From positions 74,946,073 to 75,010,072 of the forward strand of contig JAMXIF010001253.1 in NCBI GenBank assembly GCA_028583685.1: 64,000 bases of DNA, read 5' to 3'. Each line of letters begins with the position of its first letter. Position 1 is the stretch's first letter. Shown here one piece after another: positions 9,469 to 24,400 of this stretch. This DNA is from Petaurus breviceps papuanus (Eukaryota; Chordata; Mammalia; Diprotodontia; Petauridae). The notes under the pieces are model-generated. The model did not search any database. It saw only the letters and a program-made list of their open reading frames with translations, and had not been told where the DNA came from. The position numbers and the translations under genes were made by a program.

Positions 9469-12400
9469 GTGAGTCTCAGTTTACCTGCTTCTCCCGGCTC
9501 TCTCTCCTAGTTCTCTAACCAAGCAAGCCCCAGTATCTGCTTTCCTTCCCCCCCACCCCTCTTGCCCATTTCCTCGAAGGCTTGGTTGGGTGTGGAGCGG
9601 AGCGGAGAAGGGAGAATGGATAGTTAGGTATGGGAAGGGAAGCTTCAGTCCGCTCACAATTTATGTTCCTAGGATCGGGCTTGTGTGCTCTTCGTCAGGA
9701 TGGGCTAGAGGAGGTCAGATGAGAGGTTGTTAAGGATTTTGTGTGAGCGTGGGTGTGTGGTCTCATTTATCTAGCTTGAAAAGGATCTAGGTTTTTTTTT
9801 TTTTTTTTTAGCAAAAGATTTTCCTGAAAGGTTATAGAGGGTTAATTTTTATTTGGGTAAACAGATTCGCACATATTTGTAATTATTTGTACAACAGTAA
9901 GTACTATTCTTTTTGAATGTTGCAAAGTACTTAAGAAAATTTAGTTGCAGAACTAGTTAGAATTTTTTTTGAGATGATGTATAGGAGTTGTATCACACTG
10001 ATAAGACAGACCCCCTTTTTAGCCAGTAGCGAATCAAAATTTTTAGTAAGTAAGAATGATTAAATTTTTTTCCCTTCATATTCTTGAAGTCGACTGACCG
10101 GAGAAGAAGGAAAAGAATTCATTGTAGAAATCAAGAAACAGCTTCCTCGCCTTTACAAAACATTTAAGGTTTGTAACTCTTGGAAGTTCATTAAAATGTT
10201 TTACAAATTCTTTGAGCCTTTATTTTTACAACTATTTTCAAAGTGAAACTTTTGATACTGTTGAGCAGGTTAAGTTAAAAGTAGCATTTTTACTTTGCAG
10301 TTAGGATTAAATTTAGAATTGAAGGGACCTTTGAGGACAACCATTCCAACCTCTTCACTTTATAGATGGAGTCACTGAATCCTGAAGAGGTTAAATGACA
10401 TCACTAAAGTTACACTGTGTTAAGTGAGCTGAGATTCTGACTCCAAATCAAGTGTCTTTCCACTGCATAAGGGTATCTCTCATAGGAATGGGCTTGACAT
10501 TGATTGCAGACTCTTGAGGACTGCATATTTGGGCACTTGAGAAGCACCAAAAGTGTCTTGGTAAATATTCATTAAACTTCTGTCCACTTAAATCTTACCA
10601 CTAAATGCTACATTTTAACATAATTCTATCTTCTTTATGTTTCTACATTTTATATTTGAATTCTCAGACACTGGAGGTGGTGTTCTGTGGCCTGCACTAA
10701 CACTGACATTTAATTTAAGGCTCTCTGTCTTCTACTTTTGTTTATACTAGATCCCTTTGCATGTGAATAGGAAGCTTGATAAGGTTCTAGTGATCTGTAA
10801 TGGGGGAGGGAGGGAAGTAAGAAAGAGACAATCAGTATAAAATATCATGTAGATACTTAAAAGTTAATGTATTTTCCCCTTTTGAGGAAACTCCTTGAGG
10901 GCAGGGACTTCCTATCCTTTCTAATTAACTCCTAACATATAGTTGAACAATAAATGAACCAGACATTTGAGGGCCTACCATATATTTGGTATTCTGTGTT
11001 TTGTAAATGTGGAAATATAAAACATTCCTTGCCTACCAGAAACTTAAAATTTTACTTGGGGAGTAGAGTCCTAATATAAAGTTAGAGTAAAGGGTTTTCC
11101 CAGTAATGCGGAGTCTATTGATCTCAAAGTTTTAATTTAGTTCGATTTCTTTGCTACTAAACCCCTTTTTCCTATTTTGTTCCAGTATAGGGTTTGGGGA
11201 GTGGCATGGGCTTGCTTTCCTCAGTGATATGACTGGAAAAAATTTTTAAGTAACACTTTACAAAGGGGTTGTAATCCTACTGAACTGTAAAGAAGGGAAC
11301 CTATAGACATATCACCGAATATTTCCCATGCCTCATAGAAAGTCATCTATTATGATAAAAAATTTGAGAGGAAGAAAAAGTTTTGCAAAACTAATTATCA
11401 AATTTTTTTGATAGGCTGTAAGTGTTCCACACCCATTCCTTATCTCCCCAACCTCTGCAGTGAAGGAGGAATGACCCCTTTTTTTCTTTTTTGGGATCAA
11501 GCTAGGTCTTATTATTTTTAGGGTCTTATATTTTCAGCATTCAGTTTTGATTAGTTTGGTTATTTCCATTTAACTTGTATATTTTTCTATTTCTGCTTTA
11601 CTGCATTGGTATTATTTCTTGGAAGTCTTTATGCTTCCCTGTATTTATTATTTCTTAAAGTATAATAATATACTTTGCATGTGTGTACATTTGTTTAGCC
11701 ATTCCTTAGTCAGTGAATATCTACTTAATTTCTTCTACTTTGCTTCACTAAAAAGTGACTTTGTGGGTCTTTCTGTCATTGACCTCTTGGGCATGCTATC
11801 TGGTGGATATACTAATGGGAGCAACTGTGAATTGGTCCAGTCACAGATGTTGTGTTTTGCCTGGACCTTGAAGAATGAGTTTGATTGGGGTTAGGCAAAA
11901 GTAGAGAAAGAAACAAAGGCATTTCAGGAAGGGGAGAATCATGTATAAAGAGGGAAATGAGTGTGCTGGATATTTGGGTGGACAGTGCTGAATCTTGCCT
12001 AGGAAGAGTGAAAATTTTATGTCTGGGAATGATGAGAAATTAAAGTATGTAAGGACAGTGAGATTTGTGGAGGGATGTTCTGAATGTTAAAGACTGATCA
12101 ATTTAGAGGTAGGTAAAGGGGAGTTTTCACAATTTTTAAAGTGTGAGAGTGATGGAAAAAATTGATACTTTAGCAAATCTGCTCTTAGAGTAATAGGAGA
12201 TTGATCACCAGTTAAGTGGTTCTTGTAGTCAGTGATGAATTCCTAGACTAGTTTGTGGGAATGGAAAGGAAGAAATCATGAGACCTATCAAAGGGAGAAT
12301 CAAAAGAATTGTGAGTAGTTGTGATATAAAGTCTGAGGAATAGAATTTCCCATATTTATCTTTGTATGTCTTTATCCTTATCTCCAGCATCAGGAAGTTC

Positions 12401-15400
12401 TCATTTTTTTCTAGTTAATTTACTTGTGCATTTGCTTAAGCTCCTTAAGTAATTCTGACTTACACTTTTATTTTTTCCTTCTCTGTGTCTTCGTATTTTA
12501 TCTCTCTGCCCTACTAGCTTTATCTCCTTTGCTTTGAAACATGCATTAATGTCCCATATCTAGGTGGGGGAGACTTTATGTCCAAGAATGTTCTTTATAC
12601 CTCCTCCCTGTCCTCATACTAGATGTCTTCTCTTGTTTCCTGTCCTTACCCCACTGGTGATTTCAGAATTGTCCAGTCTGCAAGAAAAACCACTGAAGCA
12701 TAGCTCTGAGCCAGTGGCACTTTATTAAAGAGTCTGGGGCCCCTTCTCATGAAGTGAACCTCAGATCTTCTTCCCAATATGAGATGCCCTTTTCCTCCAA
12801 GGCCTTATGAGTTTTATAGTATTTCATAACTGAACAATACAACAAGTAAGTCAAACCAAAAATACAGAAACTTACTGGTTTTGATAAGCCTTGCCCATGA
12901 TGCTCTAGGAGAAACTGCAAAATATAGAATCCCATTGGTTGATAAACAGGCTAGTGAGCAGACCTTAACAATTTATCTTGAACTTCCAAAGGGTCCTACC
13001 AAGCTGATGAGAACATCCATGGGCTGAGGCAGCCTGCAGGCTGGCAGCCAGGTTCATTCATTGGCTATGTGCTCATCGTCATCTCACCATGTTGGGCAAT
13101 AGAGGGATGACAAGGGATGGAGGGGCAACAAAATTAGCTGGGAGGACTTTCCAGGTAAATGAGTCACCTTTGTCACCCTGTGCTTGGTCACCATAACAAA
13201 GGAAAACAAGGGTAGAGGTCCCCTAGTTAGCTTCTTATGATTAAACAAGGGAACTTACAATCTGCAGTTCATAGCTAGCTCTGAGACCAACAATCAGAGC
13301 TTAAAATCACTACCCCCATGGAATCATATCAAACTGATTAATACTGATTGGAATAAAATAGGAGTCCAATTAATCATCTATCACATTCCCCACTTTGATC
13401 CCAAGAAAGACTAATCTTTCTGTGGATCACCGCAATCTAGGTCCATAGAGGGCAGTCTTCTATGGGTGACAGAACCTGAGTAGGCAGTTAACCAGCCTAA
13501 GGGGAAAAGGGAGGGAGAGTGACAGGAGCCTTTGGGGGGCAGTTCATTTAGACAATTATGCCTTTCTTAGTAACCCCTTCCTTCCTGACCACTTATTTTG
13601 GCCATCATATCTTATGATGTTCTATTTCATAGAGTTGTCTGGGCTCTGAAACATCCTCTTTGTAGTCCTGTGGTCCTCTGGAGATTTTTCCTCTGAGGCA
13701 TACTGGAATGAGTGAGTGGGGTTTCAGAACAATTTTTTGTGGATTTCTTCAGTTCAGGTCATTAAGAGATCCCCTTTTCTGTTAAAAATTTCATAAAAAT
13801 AAATCTTAATACAAGTTTGCAATAGCACTGACAAGGTCAGGTAGTGAGAGTTAGCTCAAACCATATAATGCTAATATGAACTGCAAATTAGGAACCTTTG
13901 TAGCAGTGTTATTACATCATTGATTATGATGCATTTTATGAATTGATTTTGGTGTCTTAGTGATCACTTTTTGTCATTTCATAATTTTTGTCTCTTAAAA
14001 ATAACTTCCTTAATTTATTTCAATTTCAGTATCATAATTTCAAGTTGATATTTTGATTGTGTTTATTTTTTCAGACTCACATTTCTAGTCAAAACTCAGA
14101 GTTGAATAGTGCTACTCTACAAGCTATGGGGTTTTGTTTATATAACCCCCAAATTACTTCAGGACTGACAGGTATAAAATTATTTGTGACTTTGAATTTT
14201 CAGAATTTCATAAGAGAACAGTCTTTTTGCTTCTTTGCATTATACCATGTTATTTTTGTAGACCTTTGTATCTTTCGTTTTAAGATGCTACACGTAGTAG
14301 TTCTTATTCTAAACTTTCTTCCTGTGCATGTTCCAGTAGGCATCACCTAAAACATAATGTATACATATATTATGCTTGTACTCATAACATACCTTGGTAA
14401 TTATGAATTTGCTATGCCAAATGTGTTTTGACATTATTACAATTGCACATTGTAAAACTATCATTTCAACTGTGAAATCTAATTCTTATTGCTGTGGTGT
14501 GTATGTGTTTGTGTGTATTTGTTTTACTTGGTGTTTTTGGAATAGGCCTGAAGTAACATGAAAATCTTTTTAAAAAAATATTGATAGTAGTACAGGGCAA
14601 ATGAGTTTTATGGTTTTATATGTTCTATAATTAAGAAAACTCCAATTTTAATTTTTTTTTCCAGAAAAAGAAATGCAAGAGCTGCTTTCACAGCTGACTG
14701 ATAGTGCCACAAAGAGTACAGACAAAAACACGCGTACTCGAGCACTCTGGGTGATGTCTAAACAGACATTTCCCAGTGAAGTTGTTGGCAAAGCGGTAGG
14801 TGTAGGTTGTTTTTTATGTTTATGTTACTTCCTATGCATATTGAAATTAGGCTTGATTATTTCTATATATATCTTTTCTAGGTATCCAGTATAATTACCA
14901 TGTTAGAAGTAGTATTTAATAAGGTGGATGTGCATTCTATGGTGGTTGATTATGAAGCACTAAATGTTATCATACGGTATGTATATTTGAATGTCATGCT
15001 TATTAAAATAATATTGATATGCTTAGGATATTTGAGGGAGTAGACTATTAACATGCAAGGTATTTCATTGCCTAAATCTCAGTTATTAGTTGAAATGTGC
15101 TCTAGGGTACCATTTCATAAATGGTGGGACTGATTTCTTGAATACCAGAGTGGTGCATAGGAAACCCGCTGCTTTATTTTCTCTCACCTGTACGCAATAT
15201 GCTCATTCAGCTGGTAGACAGATTCATTTGAAGAGAGTGATCAAAATAATATGGCTAAACACTTGATTTCTTGCTGTTGTGTAAGACCTGTTAATATTGA
15301 TCATCAAACACTTGGAAATAAGTGAATGGTAGGCTATAGATAAGGGTGGTGGCTGCAAGTTGGGGACTATCTGTACTATTATTTTCTATTGTCTCCTGTG

Positions 15401-18400
15401 CAAATGTCAAACCTAGGATCCTAACTAGTAAGCATTTATTAAGGGACCTACTATGTGCCAGCATTGTTCTAAGCCATGAGGGTTCAAAAAGAGGACAAAA
15501 ACAGTTCCTGTCCTCAGGAAGCTCACAATGTAATGGGAGAACAACAAGGAAATATGTATAAACAAGCTATATATAGGATATAATTAACAGAAGGAAGGTA
15601 ATAGAGTTAAGAGGTGTTATGAAAGGCTTCCTGTAGAAGATGGGATTTTAGTTGGGACTTAAAAGTCTCAGAGAGTTCTGTAGGTGGAGGAACAACGCTC
15701 CAGGAATGAAGGACAGCCAGAGGAAATGCCTTTATTCTCAAGATGGAGTATCTGATTGTGAAACAGCAAGGGGACCAATGCCCCTGGATCAGTATGCTTA
15801 GAGATGTAAGATACAAGAAAACTGAGGGGCAAGGAAAGGGGATTGCTAATTTATGAATAGATTTGAATGCCCCAGGGGATTTTGTATTTGAACTTGGAGG
15901 TGATCGAGAGCCATTGGAGTTTATTGAGTAGAGGGATGACATGGTTGGACTTGCACTTGAGGAACATCACTTTGGCAGATAAAAGATGGATTGGAGTGAT
16001 ACTTGTGGCAGGCAGACCCAACGGCAGGTTATTGCATAGTTCAAGTGTTAAGTGACAAGGTCCTATACCAAGATGAAGGCAGTATCAGAATAGAGAAGGG
16101 AACTTTTTGAGAGGCATTGTAAAGGTGAAGTTGACGGGCCTTAGCAATAAGTTAGATATGAGGAGTGAGAGTGAAGAGTTCAGAATGACACCTAGGTTTT
16201 GAGCCTAGTAATAGGGATGTTTGAAAGAAAAGAGGGTTTAGAGGGAAAGATAATGATTTGGGTTTTGGACTTGCTGAGTTTAAATTGTCTGCAGAATAAC
16301 CAGTTTAAGATGACTAAAAGACAGTTTGAGGTGTGAGACAAGTTCAACAGAGAGGTTGGGGAAGGATAGAAAATTTTGAACTAGGGTTGTTCGATTGTTT
16401 TCAGTTAAGTCTGACTCAGTGACCCCTTTTGGGATTTTCTTGGCAGAGATACTGGAGTGGTTTGTCATTTCCTTCTCCAGCTAATTTTACAGATGGGGAA
16501 ACTGAGGCAAACAGGATTAAGTGACTTGCCCAGGGTCATGCAGCTAGTAAGTATCTGAGGCCAGATTTGAACTAGGGAAGATGAATCGTAGTGAATCCAG
16601 GTCCTTTACTCTAGCTGCCCATCAGCATAGAAGTGATCACTAAATTCATGGGAGCTAATGAGATCACTAAGTCAAGTAGAATAGAGGGAGAAAAGGGCCC
16701 AGGAGAGAGACCTGTAGAGTACTCACAGTCAGTGGGTATGATTTCAAGGATCCAGCAAAGGAGACTGGCAAAGTGGTACCTGTAAAATGTTAAATAGGAG
16801 AGTGTTGTTGTAAAAATCTGGCAGGGGTGGCTAGGTGGCATTGTGAATAGGGCACAGCTTTGGAGTCAAGAGGACCTGGGCTCAAATCCTGTCTCAGACA
16901 CTTAATGCAAAACTAGCCCTGTGACCTTGGGCAAGTCACCTAACCCCAATTGGCCCACCTTCTTCCCTCCAAAAAAACAAAACTCTTAAAAATAATTCTG
17001 CCTTAAAAATTTACTTACATTTAAAAGTTGTGAAAATAAGGCACTACAGTGTGTTTGCTGATGTTGCTTGGTTAATCTCACATAGCTATTCAATGGGTTT
17101 GACAGAGTTGTGCCAGGTAGATCCCACAATATATTCTGTGTGTTGTGAGAATGAATTTGCTAATTACCTAGTTTTCATTGTCTAGAGTGTGATTCTCTCA
17201 CCTATATAATATCCTTAAAAAGTTGAGCAAGACTACGAGTTATACCAATAATTATTTTGACGGCCAAATCTTGTAACTTATTTTCTTTCTTCAGTCTCTC
17301 TTTGCCTTTTTGTACCTTGTGACATTGTTGACCACGTGTTCTTTCTAAATAGTTGGTGCTCCTGTGATTTCCATGATATTCTCTGTGCTTTTCCTTCTTC
17401 CTTTCTGACTTTCCTCTTTCTTAGTCTCCTACTGGATCATCATAGGGTCTCTCCTCTCGTCTCCCTCCATTTTTTTCCTCTCATTCCCTCTTCCTTGATC
17501 ACCCCCCCTTCCCAGTCAGTTATTTTTGTACAGATGATTTCTAAATGTGTGTGTATATGTGTATATAAATTATATGGAAAAAGATAACATCTATCTACAG
17601 ATAGATCCTAATTGTTCCATTGAAATCTAGTGTTGCATCTCCCAACTTCTTACCTAACCCATTTCCTTCTTAAGCCACAGGGCTAACATAATTTTCTTGC
17701 TCAAAGACCTTAAGTGGTTCCCTGTTGCTTTCTTATAAAATATAAACTGTTAAGTAGTCCTTGATAGCCTTACTTTCTGTTTTTTTTTCCAGCCTTATTT
17801 CACATTAATCTCCTTCATGCATTCTGCATTCCAGGCAAACTCTGGAAGTAGTAGCTGTCCTTAGTTGCTTTTCCAGACCTCCTCTATTCCTGAAATATAT
17901 TCTTTCAACTTTCTAAAGCTCAGATCAAGTGCTACCTCCTTTTATAGTCTTACTTGAGTCCTACACCCTTTCGGCAATTGTTAGTATTTTCTTCCTCCTG
18001 AACTTAACCATGCATTTCTTTTATGTTTCTTTTGTAACTTTACCTCATTTTGACTGTAATGATATACTCCTTGACAATAACAAGGACTTTCTTGTCTTGT
18101 ATCCTTAGCAGCTAACATAGTACCTTGCATATAGTAGGTATTTAATAAATCTTCATATGGAGTTGAATTCTGGATATAGATTTCAAAGATTGCAGATCTT
18201 TGGAAATATGTGCAATTTTAGTCACCAACCTATTATGTAATATTGGTATTGGCAAGGTAATTTTCTGGAGAAAAATTTACTAATCACTTGCAAATGACTT
18301 GGGACTTAAATATTTACATTTACACAAGCTCTTTTCCTAAACATTTATTTCTATTCTTTTCAGACTAATAGAGCAAGCCCCTGTTCAGATGGAAGAAGAA

Positions 18401-21400
18401 GCAGTAAGATGGGCAAAACTGATTATACCTTTAGTGGTGCATTCAGCACAAAAGGTACATTTGCGGGGAGCAACAGCATTAGAGATGGGAATGCCATTGT
18501 TGCTCAAGAAACAGCAAGAAGTAGCAGCTGTTACTGAGCAGCTTATGACAACTGTAAGTGGTATTTAACATTTTTTTTTTTAATCTTAAATTTCTTGGGA
18601 AACTAAGGACAAAAAGAATTGTAAGGGCAGAAAATTATTTTTACATGTTGTATTTTCTTAGTAAGATAATGCCCAGTATTTAACATTGCCTACTAATATT
18701 GGGCTATGTTTAATATTAAAACTAAAGATTTTATAAAAATTTCAAAGTCAGCCTTTTCCCTCTATTATTTGAGATATTGAATTAGTAATTGTTTTTTTTT
18801 TCTAATTGTAAATTGATGTTTTATTGAGTTCCAGATTTGTAGGTTTTTCTTTTGAAAGTTTTTTTGATAGTTCATTATGCTGAAATTTGTTTTTGCTAAT
18901 TTCACGTATGGTACTTTTTTGTGTTAAGTGATGTTTTTCATATTTATTTTAATGTTTTAAGTTAATCATTTTAAAATGTTTTATAATGGCATCCAGGAGC
19001 CTTGATTGGAAAGGAGCTTAAAATGTGATTTATTCTAACATGATTATACTAAGAAGTAATATAGAGTTTTAAGGTTTGCAAAGTATTTTGTCATTTTGGT
19101 CCTCACAACAACTCTGAAAGATAGGTATTGTTATCCCCATTTCACAAATGATGAAATTAGAACTGAGAGAGGTATCTCTAGCAGGATTTTGAGTTTAGAT
19201 CTTCTTACTCCAAAGTCCAAGGATGTTCTTATAAACATATTAGTGCATTTGTTAGGTGTTGGAAGTAAGGTTTTTAGGTTAGAATCTATGCCCTCATGAT
19301 GTTTACTATAAGGAGGATATGATACTACACAAAATAACATAGGCTAAGTATTTTTGAGAGGCAAAGCAGTACTCTGAAGATTACATTCTTAGTCTTTTGA
19401 CTGAATCAGATTACCTTTTCAGTATACCCTGTTTTCCCTGTTATCTTAACAAGATAAAAATTGGGGGAAAAAAATCATTACCTAGTGGCTAGCCTATACC
19501 ATCCTTGGACAGCAGATTCAAGATTCAGTATGTCAAAAGCTTTATATGGAGCCTGCCAGAGAATCTCCCATTAGAATAATCTTCTAATAACCTAGTCACT
19601 TCACTGTGATAAGGACCCAGTCATAACAAACTCAAATAGAAAATGAACTACTAATTAACATTTCTGTGTTGTATTATATTTTTATTTTTTTTTATTTTGC
19701 TTTTTAGAGGGCAGTTGTGGTTAAGTGACTTGCCCAAGGTCACATAGCTAGTTTTTTGTGTGAAGTGTGTGAGGCCGGATTTCCAACTCAGGTCCTCTTT
19801 GACTCGTGCTCTATTCACTGTGCCACTTAGCCGCCCCCCTATATTTTTATTTTGTTAAACATTTTCCTATTACATTTTAATCTGATTTGGCCCCATGGGA
19901 GAGATATGAGAGCTGCGTCAATTTTGACACTTCTGGGATAGGCAATTAAAGTATTTTCATCTTAATGATGACTTTTCTGTTTGGGTGAAATGACTACTTC
20001 CACATTGCATCATCATGTCTTTTATTGAGTGTACTGGTTAAGGGAGTGACAGAACATTAAACTTTGGTATTTTGCATTGGTATTTCTTTTAAATAATGGA
20101 AAATTGTAAGAGTGAGAGATGTACCTTTTGGCAAAACCTGCCCTTGCTAAAGGTTTCTATGAAGGACTTCTCAAGTAAGATTACCTCCTAAGAATTTTAT
20201 GCAAGGATAGTTGGTATCAGTCAGTGATAGGTATGAAGTAGGCTAAAATTTGAATGCCATAAAGAGAAAGCAACAACATTAGGAAGGAACCTCAGTTATC
20301 CCCGGAATCCCAACTCTTTCAATTCCCATGAAGGAGAATTGTTATATCATCTGTTTTTGAAACCACTATTACCTATATCAGCCTTAATAGGTTTCAGTTC
20401 GTATTAATGATAACTGTTAAAAGTGAATATTGTAAAGTTATTAATATTTTAGAAACTGCTTAAATTTTGCTACACTTGACTCTCAAAACTTGTGATATCT
20501 TTAAATTAGGGAATAAAGAATATCAAGTCTATTGTGAAATATTGAGTAATTTAGTCACTGTATGTTAACATGGTGGAGAATTGTATCAGAATTTCATAAT
20601 AATTCATTTAGAGAAATCCCTTTATAACTGAAAGCACATTTTACAAATTTATTAAACAACTTTTTTTAGTGGGGTGCTTTATTTTCTAAGGTTTTAGCTA
20701 TTTAAAAAGGGTTTTTAAAACTTGTTTTACGAACAAAATTATTGATTGAGAGCAGAGTCTTAACCGTTATTTCTTTATAATTCTTTTCTTCCTTTCATCA
20801 CCTATTTTTCCCTATAAAAATATTTTTTCCCCAGAAACTAATTCCAGAACTACAGAAGCTCTTCATGAGTAAAAATGAGACATATGTGTTGAAATTATGG
20901 CCTTTGTTTGTTAAACTTCTTGGAAAGGTAAGTACATTTTCCCAGGATAATAAATTCTTAATGTGTTTATGACTTGGAGTTATGATACTGTTCCTATTTT
21001 ATAAAATTTATTTTTTTAATTCTCAACTTAAAAAAAAGAAAAAATATCAAAAGAATTACAAAGAACATTAAAAAGGATTATATATGAAACCTTGAATCTC
21101 TATTACATATACAGCTTGCTTTAAAAAAAAAAGTACATATTAAACATTTCTGAAGCTGTCCTGCTTGTCTGTACCCTTCTTTCAATATTATGTTCTCTTT
21201 GAGTAAAAAAAAGGTTCACTTGCTCTCTTTTGCATTACTGCTGTTAGCTTCACATTGCTACCTTCTCATTATAAAAGGGGAAAAATACTTGTAAGAACAC
21301 TAAAGGAAGACAGATCTAGAATGACCTTGTCCAAAAATGGCTTTTTGTACCATTGGTCTGTCCCTTTGTCAGGAGGTAGGTCACATGCTTCATCGTTGAA

Positions 21401-24400
21401 TCTCTATAGTTAGGGTTGACCATTGCTATGACAAGTCGTTAAAGACTTTGAGAGTTGTTTTTCTGTGCTTCTTTTTCTGTTCTTTTTACTCTGCATTAGT
21501 TCATAAAAGTTTAACCAATATTCTGTAAACAGAGCTTGAAATTTTTTGGCTCAGTTAATATTCCATTATACTGTGCCACAATTTGTTCATCCAGTCCTTA
21601 ATTTGTGGGTACCCCTCTCAATTTTTAGTTGTGTTTCTGTTCTTTTGATTCCTCCTTCAGAATCTACCTTTGAAAGTTGATTTGTTTTGCTTGTCATTAT
21701 TTCTTCCCTTGTATTATCCTCCTTAACTTTCCCTTTCCCTATCTCTGATCTTTTCGTGTTCAGTTTAATATACTTTTATTTTGCAGTGTATGCTTATATT
21801 CACTTGTCCTTTTGTCCACTTTAGTTAAGAGTGAGTTTTATTTGATCTCTTCATTCTCCAGCCCTTACTGTTATGTTTCTATATTTTTCTTAAATATCTC
21901 ATTTATGAGAAATAAAAAGTTCCACTCCCTTTTAATGTTTTCCTTATTTTAATACTCTGTATTCCTTTGACTCTCCCTTCTCTTTACCTTCTTCGGTCCT
22001 CAGAATAGAACCAATCCAATGCCAGATCCTCTATCTTTACTCTCTCAATGGAAGACGTTTACCTCGAGGGATACTTGTTCTTTCTGTCACTTAGCACAGT
22101 GCCTAACACATAGTAGGCACTTAAATACTTCTTGACTTCTATTAGAGTGTTAGTTCTCCATTATCAAATAATGTTCTTTATTTGGTCCAGTAAATTTGCC
22201 TTCTAGTTTTCTCTTGACTCTTGTGTATGTATTTTAAAATTTGAGCTCTGCTATTTTTTTTTTAAAGCAATTGGGGTTAAGTAACTTGCTCAAGGTTACA
22301 TGGCCAGGTGTTTCTGAATAGGTGCTAAGTGTCTGAGCCTGGATTCGATCCCCAGGTCATCCCGACACTGGGGCCGGTGCCCTTACTCGCTGTGCTACCT
22401 GGCCGCCCCTAGCTCTGCTATTTTCACCAGAAATGTTTGAAAGTACTATATTCCATTTTTCTTCAGTAGGATTATATTTGTTTTTGCTGGCCTAGTTGCT
22501 CTTGTTCTATATCTTTTGCCTTTTGGAACATTGTACATGAAGATCAGTTCTTATGGTAGAATCTGCCAGGTCTTATATCATCCTGATTCTGGGTTCTTGG
22601 TACTTGAAATTTTTCTTCTTGTTTGCAGGATTTTATCTTTGACTTAGAAGCTCTGAATTTGGACTATATCTTTCCCAAGATTTTTTGTAGATTCTGTCTT
22701 TACCTTCTAGTTTTAATAAATCTGAGAAGTTTCAATTTATGATTTTTGAAATCCCATGTCTTAAGGTTTTTTTATAATGGTTTTCCAGGGTCTAATTCTT
22801 AGATTATTTCCCTTTGACCTATTTTTCAGGTCAGTTTTTTGATAGCAGTTATACATTTTTTTTTTTCATTCTTATGGTTTTGTGTTTTTTTTTTTTTAGT
22901 ATGTTTTATTGTTTCATGCAGTTTATTCTATTCTGGTTTGGGTAAAGTTTACCACTTTGTATTCTGTGCTGTTTTAAAAATTTTTTTCTTTCAGAGCTTT
23001 TGTTTAATATTTTATCACTTGCTTTTCTTTTATTAGTTTTATCAGTTTCTTCCATGAATCCATGTAGTTCCTTGTTGAAAACCCCGAGTATTGCTTGAAT
23101 ATGTTATGGGGTTACTTTCTTCTGGTTTGGATTTTGGATTGTTAGTGGTTCTATAATTCTGTAGAGTAGTTGGTGTCTTCCATTTACTCATTTCTAGTTA
23201 TAATTCTTGAATTAGAGCACCTTTGTGCCAGGGTTAGAAATCCCCCTTGCTGTTACTTTGGGTAGGTGGAAGACCTCACTTGATAGCTATCTAGATTGCT
23301 TTATTAGCCTCTATTTCTTGGGTTGTGTCTTTGTGCTTTGCTGACTCTGCAGGGTCCTTTGACATCTCTGGACAGATTTCCATGGACTTTTTGGAGACCA
23401 TGGTCCTAGATTTTCCTGATTTGAGAACTCCTAGGGGGAAGAGGGGATGAACTGTGAATTGTCCCTGTCCCTTTCTAAGGTCACCTTCCCTGGGGGCTTT
23501 CTTAGAGGAGCCCTCAGTTGCTTTTGGATTAAAGTAGCAGGTTATGTCGTCTATTGCAGGACACAATGAGGGACTTCTGTCCTATTTATGTGTGCTGTCT
23601 CTGACTTTCTGGCATCTCCCTTTCCTGTTGCCCCTGGACATCTGGGCTACTCCTTATGCTGTTATGGGATAGATGAGGTTACTTAACTATAGTTTCTCAT
23701 CACATTTTTTATTCATTATTCAGCCAGGTGCCCCTGGATGTGGGGTGGCACAATCTGATTACTAGTGCATCTGAACTAGATGTTGCTGTTACTTGTTGCT
23801 TATGTGGTCCTGTCCACAGTATGAATTTACAGCAGTCATTTGAATTTCTCGTGGGAGGCCTTTATTCTTGCTGACCCTGCATATAATACAAACCTTGCAG
23901 ACTAGAGGCATTTCTACCTCGTCTCTGTTTTGTTGTTGGGAGGCTTTTGCATTTTTTACTTTGGCTGACTTTTTTGGTGGTTCCCTCTTTCCTATTGTCC
24001 ATGGGCTTCTGGCTGATTTTGTACAATTCTAGGGTAGATAAAGTCATTTACTTTAGTTTTTTTAATAGATTTTCTTGATCATTACTTGATCTATCTGATG
24101 GAATTTCAAAAATAGATTTTTATTGATATTTTTTGTTTTTAAATCCCTTATATTCTTTCTCTTTCCTTTTCCAGAGAGCTATTCTTTATTTTAAAAAAAA
24201 TTTTAAAGAAGTAAAATGGAAGAGAAATTCCCCAAAATTAACTAACCAAAAAAAAAGTCACTTTGTTCCTTATATTTCACAAAATTCATTTTCATTGATT
24301 GTTTTGTGGTTGTTCTTTACATTGTTGTGTATAGTTGTTTCTTTGCTCACTTTACATACTTACTGGTATTATTTATTTTTAACAGCACAGTAACATTTTA

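Larger units (their letters stand above)
10169..14074 (+). other. RIF1: RIF1 intron 3
   Basis: This 3.9-kb intron holds a MIR fragment (10,310), an L2-like terminus near 10,880-10,960 and a fossil LTR piece (12,679-13,560). I can assign nothing to the rest, 11,000-12,600 and 13,600-14,070. The 91-codon frame at 11,619-11,894 has no recognisable homology. Confidence 0.8.
14977..18363 (+). other. RIF1: RIF1 intron 6
   Basis: A 3.4-kb intron almost wholly made of repeats: an antisense L2-like stretch (15,425-16,380), two SINEs, and a sense L2-like stretch (17,290-18,175). Nothing codes. Confidence 0.8.

Noticed and set aside
12747-12935. A 62-codon minus frame
   Set aside because: It falls wholly inside the fossil LTR, which is non-coding.
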